A stretch of DNA of 37,712 nt, from positions 1 through 37,712 of the forward strand of contig JAISXO010000012.1 in assembly GCA_031270475.1 (NCBI GenBank), in the 5' to 3' direction. Below the pieces are notes generated by a model. The model had not been told where the DNA came from. It ran no database searches and worked only from the letters and a program-made list of their open reading frames with translations. Positions 29,235 to 37,571 of this stretch are shown piece by piece. The position numbers and the translations under genes are program-made. This DNA comes from Puniceicoccales bacterium (GTDB lineage Bacteria > Verrucomicrobiota > Verrucomicrobiia > Opitutales > LL51). Positions within the stretch are counted from its first letter, which is position 1. Each line of letters opens with the position of its first letter.

Positions 29235-29271
29235 TTTTCAAAGACTTAACATTTGTGAAGGATAAATAATT

Positions 29272-29646
29272 ATGCCACGTTTGATTGGAGTTGATATTCC
29301 GAATAATAAGAAGTTGCCATATGCCTTGAGGTATATTTATGGCGTTGGGCCTTACCGTGCGGATTTGATTGTGGAACAAACGGGTCTCAATCCGGATATG
29401 CGGGCGCAGGATCTGACGGAAGAAAATATTAATAGAATTACCGCCGTCATTATCGAAAATGGTTGGAAGGTAGAAGGTGATTTACGCCGCGAAATCGCTT
29501 CGAATTTAAAGCGTTTACAGGCAATTAAATGTTACCGCGGCATTCGCCATTATCGCGGATTACCGGTGCGTGGCCAAAGGACTTCGACCAATGCCCGTAC
29601 GCGTAAAGGGGCGAGAAAAACCATCGGCGTGATTAGAAAGAAATAG
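29272..29646 (+). CDS. rpsM: 30S ribosomal protein S13
   Basis: 124 residues. S13 forms head bridges to the 50S and contacts P-site tRNA. It begins [20 protein letters not shown], has the helix-two-turn-helix region, and ends with [20 protein letters not shown] then KGARKT. It opens the alpha-type section with rpsK, rpsD, rpoA and rplQ behind it. Confidence 0.97.
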   Translation: MPRLIGVDIPNNKKLPYALRYIYGVGPYRADLIVEQTGLNPDMRAQDLTEENINRITAVIIENGWKVEGDLRREIASNLKRLQAIKCYRGIRHYRGLPVRGQRTSTNARTRKGARKTIGVIRKK

Positions 29647-29651
29647 GTAAT

Positions 29652-30137
29652 ATGGCAGAAGATTTGGAATTAAAGAGTTCATCTCCATTGCAGGCAATGG
29701 AAGGCGCTGAAAAGCCGAAGGAATCGGTACAAGATATCTTAAACGATGGCGAGGCGGAGGTAAAAATTCGACGGGCGAAAAATAGTAAGAATATCTCGCA
29801 CGGCGTTTGCAGTATTCTGGCGACGTTTAACAACACGAAAGTTTGTTTTACGGATTTGCAGGGCAATGTGGTTTCCTGGTCGAGTTCGGGAAAGTGTAAT
29901 TTTCGCGGTTCGCGGAAATCGACAGCCTATGCGGCGCAGGTTGTAACGCAGGAGGCGGGACGCGTAGCGATTTCCCATGGGTTTAAAGAGATTGAAGTAA
30001 AGGTCAAAGGGCCGGGAATGGGACGCGATGCGGCGATCCGTGCTTTGCAATCATTGGGTTTGACAGTCAATACGATTACGGACATGACGCCCGTTCCACA
30101 CAATGGTTGTCGTCCTCGCAAACGGAGGAGAATATAA
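29652..30137 (+). CDS. rpsK: 30S ribosomal protein S11 with acidic N-terminal extension
   Basis: 161 residues against about 129 in E. coli. The core begins around residue 44 ([19 protein letters not shown]) and ends [16 protein letters not shown]. The extra 32 residues at the N terminus are acidic (ten D/E against three K in the first 36), the reverse of the usual basic S11 start. No internal start would give the normal length. S11 sits on the platform near the anti-Shine-Dalgarno end of 16S rRNA. An acidic tail there could affect initiation, but that is speculation. Confidence 0.95.
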   Translation: MAEDLELKSSSPLQAMEGAEKPKESVQDILNDGEAEVKIRRAKNSKNISHGVCSILATFNNTKVCFTDLQGNVVSWSSSGKCNFRGSRKSTAYAAQVVTQEAGRVAISHGFKEIEVKVKGPGMGRDAAIRALQSLGLTVNTITDMTPVPHNGCRPRKRRRI

Positions 30138-30155
30138 TCTTAAATTTAAAAAAAT

Positions 30156-30764
30156 ATGTCTCGATATACAGGTCCAAAAGCTAGAATTAATAGGCGATTC
30201 GGTTGCGAAATTTTTCCTTCATGCAAAGCGGTTGAGCGTAAGCCGTATTTTCCGGGGATCCACGGTCCTCGTTTACGCCGCAAAGTCTCCGAATACGGAA
30301 CGGGACTCAATGAAAAACAAAAATTACGCTATATGTATGGCTTGACGGAGCGGCAGTTTCGGTTGACGTTCGATGCGGCCAAGTCGCAACGCGGTGTGAC
30401 GAGCGAATTATTCATGCGTTTTTTAGAGATGCGATTGGACAGTGTGGTATATTTGCTCGGTTTTGCACGGACACGTCGAGCAGCGCGCCAGTTGGTATGC
30501 CATGGACACATAGTGGTCAATAATTTAAAGGTTGACATTCCTAGTTATCGGTGTTCGGTTGGAGATGTGGTCGGAGCACGGAGTCACGATTCGTCGAAGC
30601 GGTATATAACTCAAAGTTTGGAAGATTGTCGTTACCGCGTCGTTCCGGTCTGGATGACCCTTGATTCGTTCACTTTAAAAGGAAAAATCGAGAGAGAACC
30701 AATTGCGGAAGAGTTGGAGCAAAGGATTAATGGTCAGTTGATCGTTGAATTTTATAGTCGTTAA
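30156..30764 (+). CDS. rpsD: 30S ribosomal protein S4
   Basis: 202 residues. S4 is a primary 16S-binding protein. In E. coli it represses the alpha operon. Its S4-type RNA-binding domain is seen as RLDSVVYLLGFARTRRAARQ and LVCHGHIVVNNLKVDIPSY. The N terminus (SRYTGPKARINRRFG) lacks the four-cysteine zinc knuckle of some S4 proteins. The end is LIVEFYSR, as usual. Confidence 0.97.
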   Translation: MSRYTGPKARINRRFGCEIFPSCKAVERKPYFPGIHGPRLRRKVSEYGTGLNEKQKLRYMYGLTERQFRLTFDAAKSQRGVTSELFMRFLEMRLDSVVYLLGFARTRRAARQLVCHGHIVVNNLKVDIPSYRCSVGDVVGARSHDSSKRYITQSLEDCRYRVVPVWMTLDSFTLKGKIEREPIAEELEQRINGQLIVEFYSR

Positions 30765-30776
30765 GTTAGATTCGTT

Positions 30777-31763
30777 ATGGTTAGACGTTTAGGAAAGTTT
30801 GAATTACCAAAGAAGATGGTACGCGTTGAGGAAACGGCGACGGACACCTATGGGATGTTTGTGGCGGAGCCCTTCGAGTCTGGTTATGGGCATAGCATCG
30901 GTAATTCTTTGCGCCGCGTGCTTTTATGTTCCATCGAAGCTGTGGCGATTTCTTCGGTAAAGATTGCCGGTGTATCGCATGAGTTTCAATCGATACCGGG
31001 GGTTGTTGAGGATGTTTCCGATATTGTGCTCAATTTGAAAAAAGTTTTATTGAAGTCTGATTCGCGTAATGCCATTCAATTAACGGTCGATATCGAGCGG
31101 GAAGGAGCGGTTCGGGCAGCCGATATTAGGGCGACGGTTCCGATTGAAATTGTTAATCCCGACCAGGTCATCTGTACGATCAATGAAAAGCGTCATTTAA
31201 TAATAGAAATGGAGGCGGAAGTTGGTCGGGGCTATGCTTTGGCCGATGATCGGAAATTTACGACGGAGATCGGCGTAATCCCGATAGATGCTTTATACAG
31301 TCCGGTCAAATTGGCACGTTATTCCGTTGAGGATACTCGGGTCGGGCAGATGACGGATTTTGACAAATTGATTTTGGAAATTTGGACCGATGGTCGCGTG
31401 ACACCGGAAAATGCGTTGAAAGATTCGATTGCGATTTTAAAGCGCCATCTCGATGTATTTGACTCAATTAATAATGAACTGGTAGAGTTTGAAGATGGCG
31501 TACGTCAGGTCAGTGATGAACAAAATCGCCTACGCATTTTGCTCAATATGAGTGTCAATGAGATTGAGTTATCGGTGCGTGCAGCGAATTGTTTAAATAA
31601 TGCAAATATTACGACTGTTGGCGAATTGGTAATGAAAGATGAAAATGATATGTTAAAGTATCGTAATTTCGGGAAAAAGTCGTTAACGGAAATTAAGAAT
31701 AAATTAGAGGAACTCGGTTTGTCTTTAGGAATGAGGGTTGACGAGCACATGTTAAATTGCTAG
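30777..31763 (+). CDS. rpoA: RNA polymerase alpha subunit
   Basis: 328 residues. Alpha dimerises to scaffold beta and beta-prime. The dimerisation motif GYGHSIGNSLRRVLL is at about 36-50. The C-terminal domain that binds UP elements and activators is present (ANCLNNANITTVGELV, FGKKSLTEIKNKLEELG). A linker near 235-255 joins the two. It lies between rpsD and rplQ as in most bacteria. Confidence 0.97.
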   Translation: MVRRLGKFELPKKMVRVEETATDTYGMFVAEPFESGYGHSIGNSLRRVLLCSIEAVAISSVKIAGVSHEFQSIPGVVEDVSDIVLNLKKVLLKSDSRNAIQLTVDIEREGAVRAADIRATVPIEIVNPDQVICTINEKRHLIIEMEAEVGRGYALADDRKFTTEIGVIPIDALYSPVKLARYSVEDTRVGQMTDFDKLILEIWTDGRVTPENALKDSIAILKRHLDVFDSINNELVEFEDGVRQVSDEQNRLRILLNMSVNEIELSVRAANCLNNANITTVGELVMKDENDMLKYRNFGKKSLTEIKNKLEELGLSLGMRVDEHMLNC

Positions 31764-31785
31764 GTTTCAACGGAAAGGAAGTAAA

Positions 31786-32259
31786 ATGCGTCACGGAAAG
31801 CACAATCACATTTTAGGAGTTAAGAAGGAACATCGCAAAGCATTGCTTGCGAATTTAGCGGTGGCGCTCATCACCCACGGGAGAATTGAGACTACTTTGG
31901 CAAAGGCAAAGGCATTGAGGCCTTTTATTGAGAAAGTTATTACGCTTGCCAAACGGGCGAATCAAATTGAAGCCGTTGAGCAAAAGTTACATTTTCGTCG
32001 TTTGGCGATTGCTCGTGTACGCGATGTAGATGCGATACGGATGTTGTTTGACGAAAAAGTTGTGGAATTTTTACGACGGAATGGTGGTTATACGCGTATT
32101 TATAAATTAGTTCCGCGGCGGGGGGATGCCAGTCCAATGGCCATCATTGAATTTGTTTCTGCGGGAGATGTGGGATATAAGAAGGCGAGAAGACGGAGGG
32201 CGAAAAAAGCAGTTCCTTCAAAAATGATTTCGGAACCCGTCTTGGATGTTGTGGAATAA
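31786..32259 (+). CDS. rplQ: 50S ribosomal protein L17
   Basis: 157 residues, about 30 longer than the E. coli protein owing to a basic, then hydrophobic C-terminal tail (KKARRRRAKKAVPSKM). The start MRHGKHNHILGVKKEHRKA and the segment HGRIETTLAKAKALRPFIEK are typical. L17 lies near the tunnel exit. It ends the ribosomal series. No clear terminator follows in the short spacer before the kinase gene. Confidence 0.96.
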   Translation: MRHGKHNHILGVKKEHRKALLANLAVALITHGRIETTLAKAKALRPFIEKVITLAKRANQIEAVEQKLHFRRLAIARVRDVDAIRMLFDEKVVEFLRRNGGYTRIYKLVPRRGDASPMAIIEFVSAGDVGYKKARRRRAKKAVPSKMISEPVLDVVE

Positions 32260-32320
32260 ATTTTAGTAGTATTCAAAGGGAGTGTTGAGGTCTTGTAGCG
32301 GGAAGTTGCGAGACTTTTTT

Positions 32321-33460
32321 ATGAAAGAAGAGGCATTGAGGCGTTTATTGGCACGGATCGAGCAGCTTGACCAGGCGACATTGGCGTCACTGGTGCGTAA
32401 ATTTTACAGTCAGAGGAATGTTTTTGAAAAAGTCATTAATGTTATTCGAGATGGCATCGTGATGGTCGATTGGGATGGTCGAATACTGCTCGCAAATAAT
32501 GTGGCAGAAGAATTATTGAATGTGCGAAATCTGCGAAACATGGTCCTATGGAAGTGCGCTCCCGAGATATTGCAACAGATTGATCTGGCACAAATTCAGG
32601 AAAAATCGATTGTGGGCGAGATTCATTTAACCTATCCAGCTGAAAAAATATTACGGTTTTATTCGGTACCATTTGCGGCGGAAACAGAGCCTCAAATCAT
32701 TTGTGTGTTTTCGGATATTACGCAGGATTTGGAACAGAAAAAAAAGGAACTCGAAGAGGAGCGTACCCATTCTATTTTATTGCTTTCGGCTGGTGTTGCC
32801 CATGAAATTGGGAATCCGCTTAATTCCATTAGTTTACAATTGGAATTGATGCAAACTTTTATTCGAGAGAAAAATTTTGAGGAAATTTCAGAGGCCGCGA
32901 TGGTCTGCCAAAAAGAAGCAGAGCGCTTGCACGGAATTATTAAAAATTTTTTACAGGCGGTGCAACCGGTTATTCCGAATTTTTCCGATGCACATCTATT
33001 AGAATTGCTGAATTTTGTGATTAAATTCTTATCGCCGGAATTAGATAACGCAGGTATTTCGATTCAGCTGGCAGTCGATGGAGATGTTCCCATTGTCTTA
33101 GCTGATGCCGATCAAATTAAGCAAGTGTTCTTTAATATTATTAAAAATGCGATGGAGGCGATGACGCACAAAAAATGTTTGTCGATTAACGTGGGAAGTG
33201 ACGACGATTTTGTGATTTTAAAGTTTACGGATACGGGCATAGGAATTCCGACGGAGCAGCTCGGAAAAGTTTTTGAACCTTTTTGTACTTCTAAGAAGCA
33301 AGGAACAGGGCTTGGCATGTTTATTGTCCAGCGGATTTTGCGCGATCACCACGCATCGATTGCAATCGAATCAAAAACAGATATGGGGACCACAATTACC
33401 ATTAAGTTCCCGCGAAAAGTACATTCCCCGCGGATGTTGAATGCTACCAATGAAAAATAA
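32321..33460 (+). CDS. Soluble PAS-domain sensor histidine kinase (NtrB-like)
   Basis: 379 residues from the ATG at 32321; a GTG at 32282 would add 13 residues but has its GGGAG directly against the start codon. No membrane span is seen, so it is cytoplasmic. The PAS domain covers roughly residues 40-140 (VINVIRDGIVMVDWDGRILL). The H-box AGVAHEIGNPLNSISLQLE holds the phosphorylated histidine. The ATPase part has the N box NIIKNAMEAM, the G1 box DTGIGIP and the G2 box GTGLGMFI. This pattern fits NtrB/AtoS-type kinases that pair with sigma-54 activators. No response regulator is in the window, so the partner and signal are unknown. It may be read from the ribosomal cluster. Confidence 0.92.
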   Translation: MKEEALRRLLARIEQLDQATLASLVRKFYSQRNVFEKVINVIRDGIVMVDWDGRILLANNVAEELLNVRNLRNMVLWKCAPEILQQIDLAQIQEKSIVGEIHLTYPAEKILRFYSVPFAAETEPQIICVFSDITQDLEQKKKELEEERTHSILLLSAGVAHEIGNPLNSISLQLELMQTFIREKNFEEISEAAMVCQKEAERLHGIIKNFLQAVQPVIPNFSDAHLLELLNFVIKFLSPELDNAGISIQLAVDGDVPIVLADADQIKQVFFNIIKNAMEAMTHKKCLSINVGSDDDFVILKFTDTGIGIPTEQLGKVFEPFCTSKKQGTGLGMFIVQRILRDHHASIAIESKTDMGTTITIKFPRKVHSPRMLNATNEK

Positions 33461-33474
33461 AAATAAATTATTTT

Positions 33475-35079
33475 TTAAAGCGAAAATTGTTTGCTAAGCT
33501 TTAGGCGATGGATTTTGGCATTGTGCCTCGGATCTACCGGCAATTTCCGACAAAAGAAAAAGCGTGTAATGGGAACAGTTTTCGGAAACTTTTTTGCCAA
33601 TTTTCTCAATTCTCGACGAAAAATCCACCGTTGCCAAGGGAAAAATGGATAGCATCCTACCTTCGGCAAAATGACGATTGCCGGAAAAATGGTGCCGCGT
33701 TTGACAAGTTTTATGAGTGCGGCGCGTTCCACAGCAGGATGTTTATGAAATAAGGGTTCGATGCAATCCGGGTAGTATTCTTCACCATCTTGGGAGATAA
33801 TCCGTTCAATTTTTCTACCGCAAAACCAAATCCGTCCCTTTTGATCGAAAAAACCCAAATCGCCCGTGCGATGCCATACTTTTTCATCTTGAAAAATTTT
33901 TGCCAATTTCGTTTGATCGGGCAATTGGTCGTAAAATTCTGTAACATTGCTGCCGGAAACGACGATTTCTCCCGTATAGCCGAGCGGCAACAAATTGTGG
34001 TCATCGATGGTCGATACAACACCATTTTCCGGCCTAATAATTCTGACTTCAATGCCGTCGACGGGGGTTCCAATGCAAGTCCCTGCACCATTTTCTTGGA
34101 GCGGACGAATTTCACCTAGAATTTCATCGGCGGAAATCGAACAGATAGGTAAACATTCCGTTGCCCCATAGGGAGTAAAAATTTTGGCATTGGGAGCGAT
34201 ACCTTGAATGTTTTCCAAAACACGGGTCGTTGCCGAGACTCCGGCGAGAAAAATTTGCTCCAAACTGCGGATTTTAATTTCATGTTCGAGACAGTATTCG
34301 GAAATTTTATCCCAAAGAATCGGAGATGCAAAACTACTTGTCGCACAATTATTGACGATTGTTTCAATAATACTTGGCAAATGCAATTTCGCCGGATGCG
34401 AAAAATCCATGTCCGGAATAATGAGTGTTCGGCCAAACATCGGATTGAAAAACATGAAGGCCGGCAAAAACGTCACATCGCGGGCATGGGGCAATAATTT
34501 GTAGGTTAAACGTAATTTATTCAGTTGGGCTGCAAAGTTACGCTGTTTGTAAACGACACCCTTAGCTGCTCCCGTTGATCCCGATGTAAAGAGAATGGCT
34601 ACTGTATCTTCCGGATCCATGTCTTGCAAAGTGGTATTGGCCGTTTGTTTTTTTGCAAAGGGACGCTGAACAACGATGGGTTTCCCTTTAATGTTAAAAA
34701 TATGACCCACAATTAACCATTTAACCCAACGGGAACAAATGATAAAATCCGGTTTCGAAAAATTAGCTAGACGAATAAATGCCCGAGAACCCATACCCGA
34801 ATCGATGAGAATGGGAATAGCTCCCATCCGAATGAGGGCAAAAAAAGTATACACCATTTCAACGTTCGGCGAAAGTAGCATCAGGACGCGAGACCCTTTT
34901 TGAATGCCTTTTTGTGAAAATTTCGAAACATATTGATCAATGCGCAAATCGAGTTCTCCGTAGCTCAAACATCGCCGAATAACCGCTCTTTTGCCACGCC
35001 GCTTCATTTCAATAATTGCATCCGCCGTAGGCATGGTAGTTGCGTATTGCTTGATACATTCTGTCAAATTATCGCCCAT
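33475..35079 (-). CDS. OleC-like adenylate-forming enzyme (beta-lactone synthetase family)
   Basis: 534 residues, ANL superfamily. The ATP loop LFTSGSTGAAKG spans 163-174, YGATE 304-308, TGDLG 405-409 and GRK 421-423. The C-terminal lysine lies in VDPRHNAKI (515-523). IDSGMG (92-97), YGATECLPI and the RHNAKI ending resemble OleC, which converts beta-hydroxy acids to beta-lactones in long-chain olefin synthesis. OleA, OleB and OleD are not nearby, so a different acyl substrate or role is possible. It follows the M48 protease gene by 20 bases, probably as one operon. It converges on the kinase gene with only 14 bases between the stop codons. Confidence 0.85.
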   Translation of the reverse strand: MGDNLTECIKQYATTMPTADAIIEMKRRGKRAVIRRCLSYGELDLRIDQYVSKFSQKGIQKGSRVLMLLSPNVEMVYTFFALIRMGAIPILIDSGMGSRAFIRLANFSKPDFIICSRWVKWLIVGHIFNIKGKPIVVQRPFAKKQTANTTLQDMDPEDTVAILFTSGSTGAAKGVVYKQRNFAAQLNKLRLTYKLLPHARDVTFLPAFMFFNPMFGRTLIIPDMDFSHPAKLHLPSIIETIVNNCATSSFASPILWDKISEYCLEHEIKIRSLEQIFLAGVSATTRVLENIQGIAPNAKIFTPYGATECLPICSISADEILGEIRPLQENGAGTCIGTPVDGIEVRIIRPENGVVSTIDDHNLLPLGYTGEIVVSGSNVTEFYDQLPDQTKLAKIFQDEKVWHRTGDLGFFDQKGRIWFCGRKIERIISQDGEEYYPDCIEPLFHKHPAVERAALIKLVKRGTIFPAIVILPKVGCYPFFPWQRWIFRRELRKLAKKFPKTVPITRFFFCRKLPVDPRHNAKIHRLKLSKQFSL

Positions 35080-35099
35080 AGGAAGATTTTTGTGGTTAC

Positions 35100-36377
35100 C
35101 TACGCTTTAGTATAATCGTCGCTCGGCGTGGGATATCGAAGAGCGACCTCCCTTTCAAGTAAAGTGGGATGGGAGTAATGAAAAGTACTAAAAAATGGAT
35201 GAGGTGCGAGATTGGAAAGATTTTCTTTGTGCAATTTGCGTAGACTGGAAATGAGTGATTCCGTCTCTCCTAAAGCATCCGCGGCAAAGCGATCCGATTG
35301 GTATTCATGCTTGCGCGAGAGGTAGTGAAAAAGAGGATTTATCCAAAATGTGACGCCGGAAATCGCAATGGAAAATACGAGAATTAACGGTACTAGAGTA
35401 TATTCCGTTTGGAAACCAAAACTTTCTAGGAACCAAGGACTCGAAGACAGATAATATAAAATGCCAAATCCGAGAAAACTACACACGCCTTCGATGATGA
35501 GATTGGTACGGATATGTTGATGTTTATAATGGCCGATTTCGTGGGCGAGTACGGCAGCAATTTCCTCCGTAGTCATTTGATCAATAAGCGTGTCGTAGAG
35601 GACAATGTGGCGAAATTTTTTAAGACCAATAAAAAATGCATTGGAATGGGCCGAACGTCTACTGCCATCCATGGTAAAAATTTTATTAATTGGAAATTGG
35701 GTTGCTTGGGCGAGTTGCATAAGGCGTTCCTTGAGTTCACCATCAGGAAGCGGTGTCAATTTATTGAATAACGGGAGAATGAACAGTGGATAAATAATGA
35801 CCATGGCGACCTGAAAAATAAGGAGAATAGCCCAGGCCCATAGCCACCACGATCGCTGAAAACTTTGAAAAACCCATGCAATAATGTAAAAAATAGGGAA
35901 CCCCAACACGAGACTAACCACATATTCTTTCGTCTTATCGGTCCAAAAAATATTTTGTGTGGAACGATTAAATCCGAAAAACTCTTCCAAACGAAATTGA
36001 CGCCACCAATTAAATGGAATCCAAAAGAGGGAAAGCAAAAAATTAATCAAAAAAAATGAGGCCGCTTGACCGAAATTTTTAGTCCCAAAAAAATTTAAAC
36101 TCGTTTGAAATAAAAACGGAAGTATCCCGCTAACTATAAGGAAAATATTGAACATCAAATTCCACGCGCCACAAAAGGATGAAAAATTAGATTTTACCAA
36201 CGTATAATCAATGCTATTCTGGTAAGTCGGAAGATCAATGAATGTCTCAAAACCGTGAGGGATTTCTTTTCGATGGAGCAGAATGTGGTAATTATTTGTG
36301 AAATGCAGGATGTTTTCGAAAATAAATTTGAGAAGCAAAAGCACTACGATAGGAATTGTAACCGAATTAATTAGCAT
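35100..36377 (-). CDS. M48-family membrane protease, Ste24/CAAX protease 1 type
   Basis: 425 residues, the size and layout of Ste24. Several membrane spans are visible (near 5-20, 75-92, 105-122, 152-170, 178-200, 295-310 and 328-347). The zinc motif HEIGH is at 279-283, with the third ligand E358 in KHEYQSDRFA. DGSRRSAHSNAFFIG (about 237-251) and HYSHPTLLER are marks of this subfamily rather than HtpX. In eukaryotes Ste24 trims prenylated proteins; bacterial members probably act in membrane-protein quality control, though substrates are rarely known. It is the first gene of a two-gene minus-strand unit with the OleC-like enzyme. Its upstream region is the 164-base duplication. Confidence 0.93.
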   Translation of the reverse strand: MLINSVTIPIVVLLLLKFIFENILHFTNNYHILLHRKEIPHGFETFIDLPTYQNSIDYTLVKSNFSSFCGAWNLMFNIFLIVSGILPFLFQTSLNFFGTKNFGQAASFFLINFLLSLFWIPFNWWRQFRLEEFFGFNRSTQNIFWTDKTKEYVVSLVLGFPIFYIIAWVFQSFQRSWWLWAWAILLIFQVAMVIIYPLFILPLFNKLTPLPDGELKERLMQLAQATQFPINKIFTMDGSRRSAHSNAFFIGLKKFRHIVLYDTLIDQMTTEEIAAVLAHEIGHYKHQHIRTNLIIEGVCSFLGFGILYYLSSSPWFLESFGFQTEYTLVPLILVFSIAISGVTFWINPLFHYLSRKHEYQSDRFAADALGETESLISSLRKLHKENLSNLAPHPFFSTFHYSHPTLLEREVALRYPTPSDDYTKA

Positions 36378-36405
36378 ACAGCTATCAGTATTTGGAAAAT
36401 GATGT

Positions 36406-36736
36406 TTTCGTCAACAAAATTTTTGGGGATGTCAAAACGTTGCTCTAGAGTCATATGGGCTCAAAAAAAGAAAATAGATGATAGTTTTCCGGAAAATATT
36501 TACGTTTTTTTATGCTTAGATGCAGATTCTACGGATTTGAGCGCGCTTTTGAGTATCTCTTTCATAGGATTTCGTCAACAAAATTTTTGGAGATGTCAAA
36601 ACGTTGCTCTGGAGTCATATGGGCTCAAAAGAAGAAAATAAATGATAGTTTTTCGGAAAATATTTACGTTTTTTTATGCTTAGATGCAGATTCTACGGAT
36701 TTAAGCGCATTTTTGAGTATCTCTTTCATGGGATTT
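36406..36736. repeat. 164-base tandem direct duplication
   Basis: Copy one starts near 36406 and copy two near 36570, period 164, running to about 36736. I count nine differences, all transitions. The second copy covers the last 23 codons and the 3' flank of the gene at 36664-37569. The first is an extra copy lying upstream of the M48 gene. A short TTT/TTTCG match at the junction suggests a simple slippage or unequal-exchange origin. The rest of the 286-base spacer (36378-36663) holds no gene. Confidence 0.92.
36500..36571 (-). pseudogene. Duplicated 3' end fragment of the calcium-loop protein gene
   Basis: Read on the minus strand this encodes RNPMKEILKSALKSVESASK then HKKT and a TAA. It matches the C terminus of the neighbouring intact protein except one N-to-S change. 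It has no upstream coding part and is a by-product of the 164-base duplication. A 21-codon frame from its ATG exists, but no ribosome-binding site supports it. Confidence 0.8.
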
Positions 36737-37569
36737 GTTTCGGGCATGGCTTCAACACAATAATTGAGGAGCTTGAGATTGTTAAGCTTGGCTGCTTGGC
36801 TCTTGTTTTTATATTGTTTTATTAGTTGCTTTAGATCTGCTTTTTGGGGAATATGATTTTTGGGCAGTTCTTGGAGGCGTGCGCTGTGGGTTAGCGCGAC
36901 TTGTGCGGCTCCTGCTGCGGCCATGGTTATTAAAGAATCGCCTCCCGCTTCCTTGAGTTTTCCTGAAAATTTAGTTAAATCGAGGTTATTAAACATCGAC
37001 ATTATAGAAAAGAAGCCACGCATAGCTTCTTCTTTGCGCGCTTCGAGTTTCCGTTCAAAATCTTTATCATACATTTGCTCGATTTGCGATTCGCTACCCG
37101 TTTGATCAAGGAAATCAAGGATACCATCACCGTCGCTATCGGTCGAGAGCATTTCATTGAGAAACGCCTGAGTAGCCGGCGCACTCTCATCACCGTTCGG
37201 ACTGCTATCGAGATAATCGGGAACACCATCGCCATCGGTATCTTTTTTGAGCTCTGCAGATTGCTCGCCTTCTTCAGTTTGCTCGGTCCTTTTAACTTCG
37301 TTACCGTTATCGAGAACTTCAACCACTGAAGTTGCATTCCCGGCAAGTTCATTTGATATCTCAAATCCTACGGAATCGGAGGGGGGTGTAATTTTTACTT
37401 CATTCAGGGGAACGACACTTTCTACTTGTGTGGCGTCAGAAGATGGTGCACTGGAAATATTTTCGTCGTTCTTTTCCTCAATAGGGTCATTAAGACCCAT
37501 CATGTCGCGGATTGTATCGATACGATCCGCGATATCCGATCGCCCGTCAATTCCTTCAATTGCGCCCAT
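36664..37569 (-). CDS. Unrecognised protein with two calcium-loop (thrombospondin type 3-like) repeats
   Basis: 301 residues with no signal peptide or membrane span. An acidic, low-complexity N-terminal half leads to two calcium-binding loops, DTDGDGVPDYLD (110-121) and DSDGDGILDFLD (144-155), about 34 residues apart. The C-terminal part is helical, with a charged stretch near 168-184, an Ala-rich segment (MAAAGAAQVAL) and a Lys-rich tail. Such loops are usual in extracellular or surface proteins, which is odd without a signal. A dedicated secretion route is one explanation. The start lies two bases after the stop of the preceding gene and lacks its own Shine-Dalgarno sequence, so coupled translation is likely. 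Confidence 0.85.
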   Translation of the reverse strand: MGAIEGIDGRSDIADRIDTIRDMMGLNDPIEEKNDENISSAPSSDATQVESVVPLNEVKITPPSDSVGFEISNELAGNATSVVEVLDNGNEVKRTEQTEEGEQSAELKKDTDGDGVPDYLDSSPNGDESAPATQAFLNEMLSTDSDGDGILDFLDQTGSESQIEQMYDKDFERKLEARKEEAMRGFFSIMSMFNNLDLTKFSGKLKEAGGDSLITMAAAGAAQVALTHSARLQELPKNHIPQKADLKQLIKQYKNKSQAAKLNNLKLLNYCVEAMPETNPMKEILKNALKSVESASKHKKT

Positions 37570-37571
37570 AA

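Noticed and set aside
33459-33475. Palindrome of A and T between the convergent kinase and OleC-like genes as a bidirectional terminator
   Set aside because: The stem (AAAAATAA/TTATTTTT) has no G-C pair and overlaps both stop codons, so it is too weak to call.
36399-36763. Two plus-strand open frames of 80 and 83 codons across the tandem duplication
   Set aside because: They mirror each other because of the duplication, lie antisense to the real gene end and lack ribosome-binding sites.
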